Assembly (NCBI GenBank): GCA_035315685.1
Contig: DATFXR010000127.1
Coordinates: 1 to 17,438 of the forward strand
DNA: 17,438 nt
Source: QHWK01 sp035315685
GTDB lineage: Bacteria > Acidobacteriota > Vicinamibacteria > Vicinamibacterales > CAVVIG01
Direction: 5' to 3'
Of the stretch, positions 14,298 to 17,438 are shown piece by piece (position 1 is the first letter of the stretch; each line of letters opens with the position of its first letter). Position numbers and translations under genes: made by a program. The notes beneath the pieces are model-generated. The model saw only the letters and a program-made list of their open reading frames with translations. It had not been told where the DNA came from and made no database searches.

Positions 14298-15719
14298 ATG
14301 GCACAAGCTGGAACCATCACCGCCACCGACGCCAACGTAATGGGCAGCCTGACGCAGAAGCTCACGCAATTGATGACGGCGCCGGACAACACCGGCAGCG
14401 GAGCGACGCCGTTAGGTGGAAAATCGTTCATAGCGTTTAGCTCACCAGGCGTCGCGATCGCGCAGGGCGATTTGATATTCGGCGACATGACCACCAAACC
14501 GCAAATCAATGCGAACAGCGCATTTTCCCAGGTGGTCAACAACATTCCGAACTCCGCCGGTTTCTGGGGACTCACCGGGAAGAAGGTTTGGGACATCTAT
14601 CAGGAGGCCATCACCAACGTGCAGCTGCCGATTGTCGCGTTGACGCCGGCGCAGGAATCGCAGCTGAAGAAAGCGCAGGACTTTCTCGTCCAGAGCGTCA
14701 CCAAGACGGACCCATTTACTGGTGCCCAGAAGACGGTCGTTCAGGATAGCGTCCCGTATGCGTCGTACAAACAATATCAAACGGCTTATATCGCCGCGTT
14801 GAATACCTACAACGCGATGCTGATTCAAGCCAACGCGCCCGGTGCGAGCCCGGAAGTGGTTCAGACATTCGCCCGCAACGGAGCGGCGCAGAAGCAGCTC
14901 GTGATTTCGGCGTACGGCGACTGGACCGCTGACGGGTACAAGGACTATGTCGAAGAAGCGATTGGTATCATCAGCAACCTGGCGGGGCAGGGTCCGCAGG
15001 CCCTTTACCAATCGATGAAGGCAAACTTCACGGCGGACCGGCTGACGGATACGCTAGGCCAGCAGTTCTATCCGACCTACGTCTATCCGTCTGACCCGAT
15101 GAACCCGGCTTTGGCCAGTTCCTGGCTGAAGTATTACTTCAACCTGATCGACATCTCGACCTTCCAGAGCGATTCCTCGACCAATTCGGGAGGCGGTGCA
15201 AGCGCGAGTTGGGGACTCTGGCACGGGAGCGCGTCGGTCCAGTACGGCAGCGGCCAAAGCAACTACTCGTGTGACACGACGGGCCTCGACGTTTCTGCCG
15301 AACTCCTGCAAATCCCACTGACGCGCGCATGGATTCGGCCTGAGGTGTTCTGGAGCCGCGGATGGAACTGGTCGCCGCAATCCGGGTTTGGACCGGTCTC
15401 CGACGGCAACACTCCCCCGGGCGGTCTGATGCCCTTGTATCCGACGGCGGTTATTCTGGCGAAGAACCTCGCCGTCAAGTTGGATATGAGCAATCAGAAG
15501 AATTCATCGGCGTGGTCGTCGATCAGCACGCAGGCGTCGTTTGGCTGGGGCCCGTTCTCGATTTCAGGCAACTACAGCCATTCCCAATCGTCGTCGCAAA
15601 AGAGCTATACGCAATCGTCGAGCGGTATCTCGGTGCCGGGGCCGCAGATCATCGCGTTCATCTGCGAGACGATTCCGAAATCGCCCAACCCAGACCCATC
15701 GCTCAACTGGCCGAAGTAA
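14298..15719 (+). CDS. Unrecognised protein, first of two tandem paralogues
   Basis: I do not recognise this 473-residue protein. It has no signal peptide and no membrane helix. Blocks shared with the next gene are FIAFSSPGVAIAQGDLIF to WDIYQEAIT (44-106), LTDTLGQQFYPT (249-260), LQIPLTRAWIRP to LMPLYPTAVILAKNL (337-391) and PQIIAFICETIPKSPNPDPSLNW (449-471). Between these lie a helical region (about 117-230; AQESQLKKAQDFL, YKQYQTAYIAALNTYNAML, YVEEAIGIISNLAG) absent from the partner, and two Ser/Gly/aromatic alternating stretches (about 295-325 and 403-443) that look like amphipathic beta hairpins. Base composition is lower in GC than neighbours (28 of 60 bases G or C at 14761-14820, against 43 of 60 at 10621-10680). 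Pore-forming or self-assembling roles are possible, but no function is assigned. Confidence 0.85.
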   Translation: MAQAGTITATDANVMGSLTQKLTQLMTAPDNTGSGATPLGGKSFIAFSSPGVAIAQGDLIFGDMTTKPQINANSAFSQVVNNIPNSAGFWGLTGKKVWDIYQEAITNVQLPIVALTPAQESQLKKAQDFLVQSVTKTDPFTGAQKTVVQDSVPYASYKQYQTAYIAALNTYNAMLIQANAPGASPEVVQTFARNGAAQKQLVISAYGDWTADGYKDYVEEAIGIISNLAGQGPQALYQSMKANFTADRLTDTLGQQFYPTYVYPSDPMNPALASSWLKYYFNLIDISTFQSDSSTNSGGGASASWGLWHGSASVQYGSGQSNYSCDTTGLDVSAELLQIPLTRAWIRPEVFWSRGWNWSPQSGFGPVSDGNTPPGGLMPLYPTAVILAKNLAVKLDMSNQKNSSAWSSISTQASFGWGPFSISGNYSHSQSSSQKSYTQSSSGISVPGPQIIAFICETIPKSPNPDPSLNWPK

Positions 15720-15743
15720 CGCGCTAGCGCACAGGCGTCGCGT

Positions 15744-15785
15744 GGCGTTCCGCCCGTACGTTCGACTCCGTGCGGGCGGAACGCC
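15744..15785 (+). terminator. 17-pair hairpin between the two paralogues
   Basis: Bases 15744-15760 pair with 15769-15785 around an 8-base loop; 16 are Watson-Crick pairs and one is a G-U wobble. It begins 24 bases after the upstream stop codon. No U-run follows, so it is not a classic intrinsic terminator. It could block 3' exonucleases, separate expression of the two genes, or bind a protein. An upstream CACAGGCGT (15730-15738) can alternatively pair with 15781-15789, giving a competing fold. Confidence 0.55.
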
Positions 15786-15823
15786 TGTGTGATGGTACGT
15801 TCCGTCTCTCCTGAATTCTCGAG

Positions 15824-16885
15824 ATGTCTTTGATCATTTTCAGTGGCGCGATTCCGGTGGCCCCGGAAGATCTGAATTTCGCCAGCGCAGCCACTCGCGA
15901 CCAGCTGAATGCGTTGTCCGGGTTTTCGCAAATGGTCAACGCGATTCCAAGTCCGCCGTACGACTATTGGGCGCCGTCGGGGATGATGAGTTGGGATATC
16001 TACAGGTTGGTGTTGACGCAGTCGATGTTCGCCCAGACCACCGCGGCTGTGGCTGCCGCAGCTTTGTCGGCGAGAGCGACGATGATCGATCTCCCTGCTC
16101 CCGAGGCGAGCGCGCAGATCAGCGAAGCGGGCGTGGCGGCGGCAATCAGCCCCGCCGAAATCTGGACGGGCCTCGAAAATGCCGGGTTCGGTTTCGTCGG
16201 CCCGCAACCGGAGCCCTTCTCGGACGCCCCAACGACGACGCCGATCGCGCGTTCCGGGGACAACCGCACGCGGCCCTTCCCGGCCGACGAAGATTTGGTG
16301 GAGGCTCCCGCTGCACCGGCGGCGACTGGACTGCAGGGCCTATTCGGCCAACTGCGGGCGCAGCTGGATACGGATCAGATGACTGATTTGAACGGCGCGG
16401 GATTCTACGCGACGCGGTTTTACCCCGCCGATTTCTATACTCCGGCGAACGACTTTCGTTGGCGGGCTTTTCAAGTGCAGCCCGGGGACAATAACCCGTG
16501 GGCGCCGTTGGCGCAGGGTGGCGCCGTCAGCGGTGAGATGGTGCTGGTGCCGTTGCAGCGGCCCTGGTGGAGCACCTGGGTTTTCTCGAGCCGAGGATGG
16601 AAGTTTCAGCCTTCCAGCGGACTTGGCGTGGTGTGCGACGGCAAAGCGCCGCCGAGCGGCCTGATGCCTGCCTACGCCACGTCTGTTGCGGTCGCACGCA
16701 ATATTCAGCCCCTTCGCCCCGCTGCGTCTGCTACGCCCGCCGCGAATCTGTTGGTGGTTCCAGGGAGTGCCACCACTCCCACCAGCGGCACAACGACCGG
16801 AACGTCGATGATGATCATCGGCTTCGTTTGCACGCCACTGCCGCTGTCGCCAAATCCGGATCCGTCCTTGAATTGGGGGTCTTGA
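15824..16885 (+). CDS. Unrecognised protein, second of two tandem paralogues
   Basis: This 353-residue protein is a divergent relative of the product of the preceding gene. LIIFSGAIPVAPEDLNFA to SGFSQMVNAIP (3-42) and MMSWDIYRLVLTQ (54-66) match the partner's residues 44-106. FYATRFYPADFY (194-205) matches its FYPTYVYPSD. LVPLQRPWWSTWVFSSRGWKF (241-261), VVCDGKAPPSGLMPAYATSVAVARNI (269-294) and the tail MMIIGFVCTPLPLSPNPDPSLNW (329-351) match the central and C-terminal blocks. It lacks the partner's first 43 residues and long helical region; instead it has an Ala/Pro/Thr-rich segment (about 68-170), and a Thr/Ala/Ser linker (about 297-328) replaces the second hairpin-like stretch. No signal peptide is seen and the ribosome binding site is weak. 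It ends 7 bases from a convergent gene. Confidence 0.8.
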   Translation: MSLIIFSGAIPVAPEDLNFASAATRDQLNALSGFSQMVNAIPSPPYDYWAPSGMMSWDIYRLVLTQSMFAQTTAAVAAAALSARATMIDLPAPEASAQISEAGVAAAISPAEIWTGLENAGFGFVGPQPEPFSDAPTTTPIARSGDNRTRPFPADEDLVEAPAAPAATGLQGLFGQLRAQLDTDQMTDLNGAGFYATRFYPADFYTPANDFRWRAFQVQPGDNNPWAPLAQGGAVSGEMVLVPLQRPWWSTWVFSSRGWKFQPSSGLGVVCDGKAPPSGLMPAYATSVAVARNIQPLRPAASATPAANLLVVPGSATTPTSGTTTGTSMMIIGFVCTPLPLSPNPDPSLNWGS

Positions 16886-16892
16886 GCTTCGT

Positions 16893-17438
16893 TCAGCGGC
16901 CGCCTGCGCGATTCATCGACGCTCGATAGGTCGTCGTCCTGTCCGGCGCGACGGTGACTTCGGCGATCAGCGGGTCGTAGTCGGGCGCGATGAACTCGAC
17001 GACGTGAAAGCCGGCGGCCGTTTCGAGATGCTGGAAGTAGCCTTTGAACTGATCGACCGTGCCGACGAGAATGCCGTCGAGGTACACGAACGCGCGGCGC
17101 GGCTCGACGTCGAGTTGCAGGCCGCCCGTCGGCCGCATGCCCGGCGGCGGAGGCATCGGCGGCGGCAGCACGGCGACGTCTTCGTCGATCACGTCAGGCG
17201 CCAGCCACCAGTAGGGATCGAGCGCAAACAGCCCGATGACTGGTGATCGAAACACATATACCCGGTGCGCGTAGTGGCCCGGTAACCCCGAACCCATCGT
17301 GATCCGACCACGTGGCTTTCGAGCGGGCGCCGGGGGCTGACGCGGTGCGGGTGCGGGGCGCGTCACACGCGGTTGCGTCGACGGCGTCACCGAAATGCGC
17401 GTTCCGATCGACCCACCCTGGGCGTGGAGCTGACGCGG
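16893..17438 (-). CDS. PEGA-domain protein, 5' end outside the window
   Basis: The minus-strand frame stays open to the right edge; the first visible residues (PRQLHAQGGSIGTRIS) look like the end of a signal peptide with cleavage after HAQ or nearby, so the true start is beyond the window (an internal GTG at 17390 is not needed). A Pro/Arg-rich linker follows, then an aromatic stretch HRVYVFRSPVIGLFALDPYWWL and a second run of prolines (VLPPPMPPPPGM). The C-terminal about 70 residues form a PEGA domain: GGLQLDVEPRRAFVYLDG, ILVGTVDQFKG, HLETAAGFHVVEFIAPDYDP and VTVAPDRTTTYRASM. PEGA domains are beta-sandwiches found in surface-associated proteins. It converges on the second paralogue with a 7-base gap. 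Confidence 0.8.
   Translation of the reverse strand, partial: PRQLHAQGGSIGTRISVTPSTQPRVTRPAPAPRQPPAPARKPRGRITMGSGLPGHYAHRVYVFRSPVIGLFALDPYWWLAPDVIDEDVAVLPPPMPPPPGMRPTGGLQLDVEPRRAFVYLDGILVGTVDQFKGYFQHLETAAGFHVVEFIAPDYDPLIAEVTVAPDRTTTYRASMNRAGGR

Overview
The window is GC-rich and densely coded, with a mixed set of genes typical of a soil or sediment bacterium. Best guess is Acidobacteriota (a Vicinamibacteria-like lineage). The reasons are a membrane-anchored protein joining a winged-helix-like domain to a PD40/TolB-type propeller, a secreted DinB-fold protein, a CACGAAG-type palindromic repeat, and the general codon bias. The taxonomic call is inference; there is no rRNA or marker gene to confirm it.

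Layout. 1-2.7 kb: the end of an outer-membrane barrel protein, a MmcQ/YjbR-like protein, a short AraC-type regulator whose 3' end overlaps a convergent secreted DinB-family protein, and a VOC (glyoxalase-fold) protein. 2.7-2.8 kb: a CACGAAG palindrome. 3.0-6.7 kb: a large propeller protein, a convergent secreted HExxHxxGxxH metallopeptidase whose frame runs about 480 bases into the antisense of the propeller gene, and an isoprenylcysteine-methyltransferase-like membrane protein. 6.8-11.7 kb: a compact divergent metabolic locus. On the minus strand is an AroM-family protein followed by an OPT/YSL-family transporter. On the plus strand is a DUF917 protein followed by a hydantoinase/oxoprolinase A-like protein. 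The gene pairs are tightly coupled (3-base gap and 1-base overlap), and the two units start only 28 bases apart. Together they look like uptake and breakdown of a hydantoin-like or related cyclic amide compound.

11.7-14.3 kb: two long gene-poor gaps flank a membrane-anchored alpha/beta hydrolase. The first gap holds a compact structured repeat: an outer stem enclosing two hairpins with complementary loops. 14.3-16.9 kb: the most novel part. Two consecutive genes encode divergent paralogues of a family I do not recognise. They share an N-terminal block, a central Trp/Pro-rich block and an almost identical C-terminal tail (SPNPDPSLNW). A strong hairpin separates them, and the first copy is visibly lower in GC than the neighbouring chromosome. 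The window ends in a convergent, 5'-truncated PEGA-domain protein.
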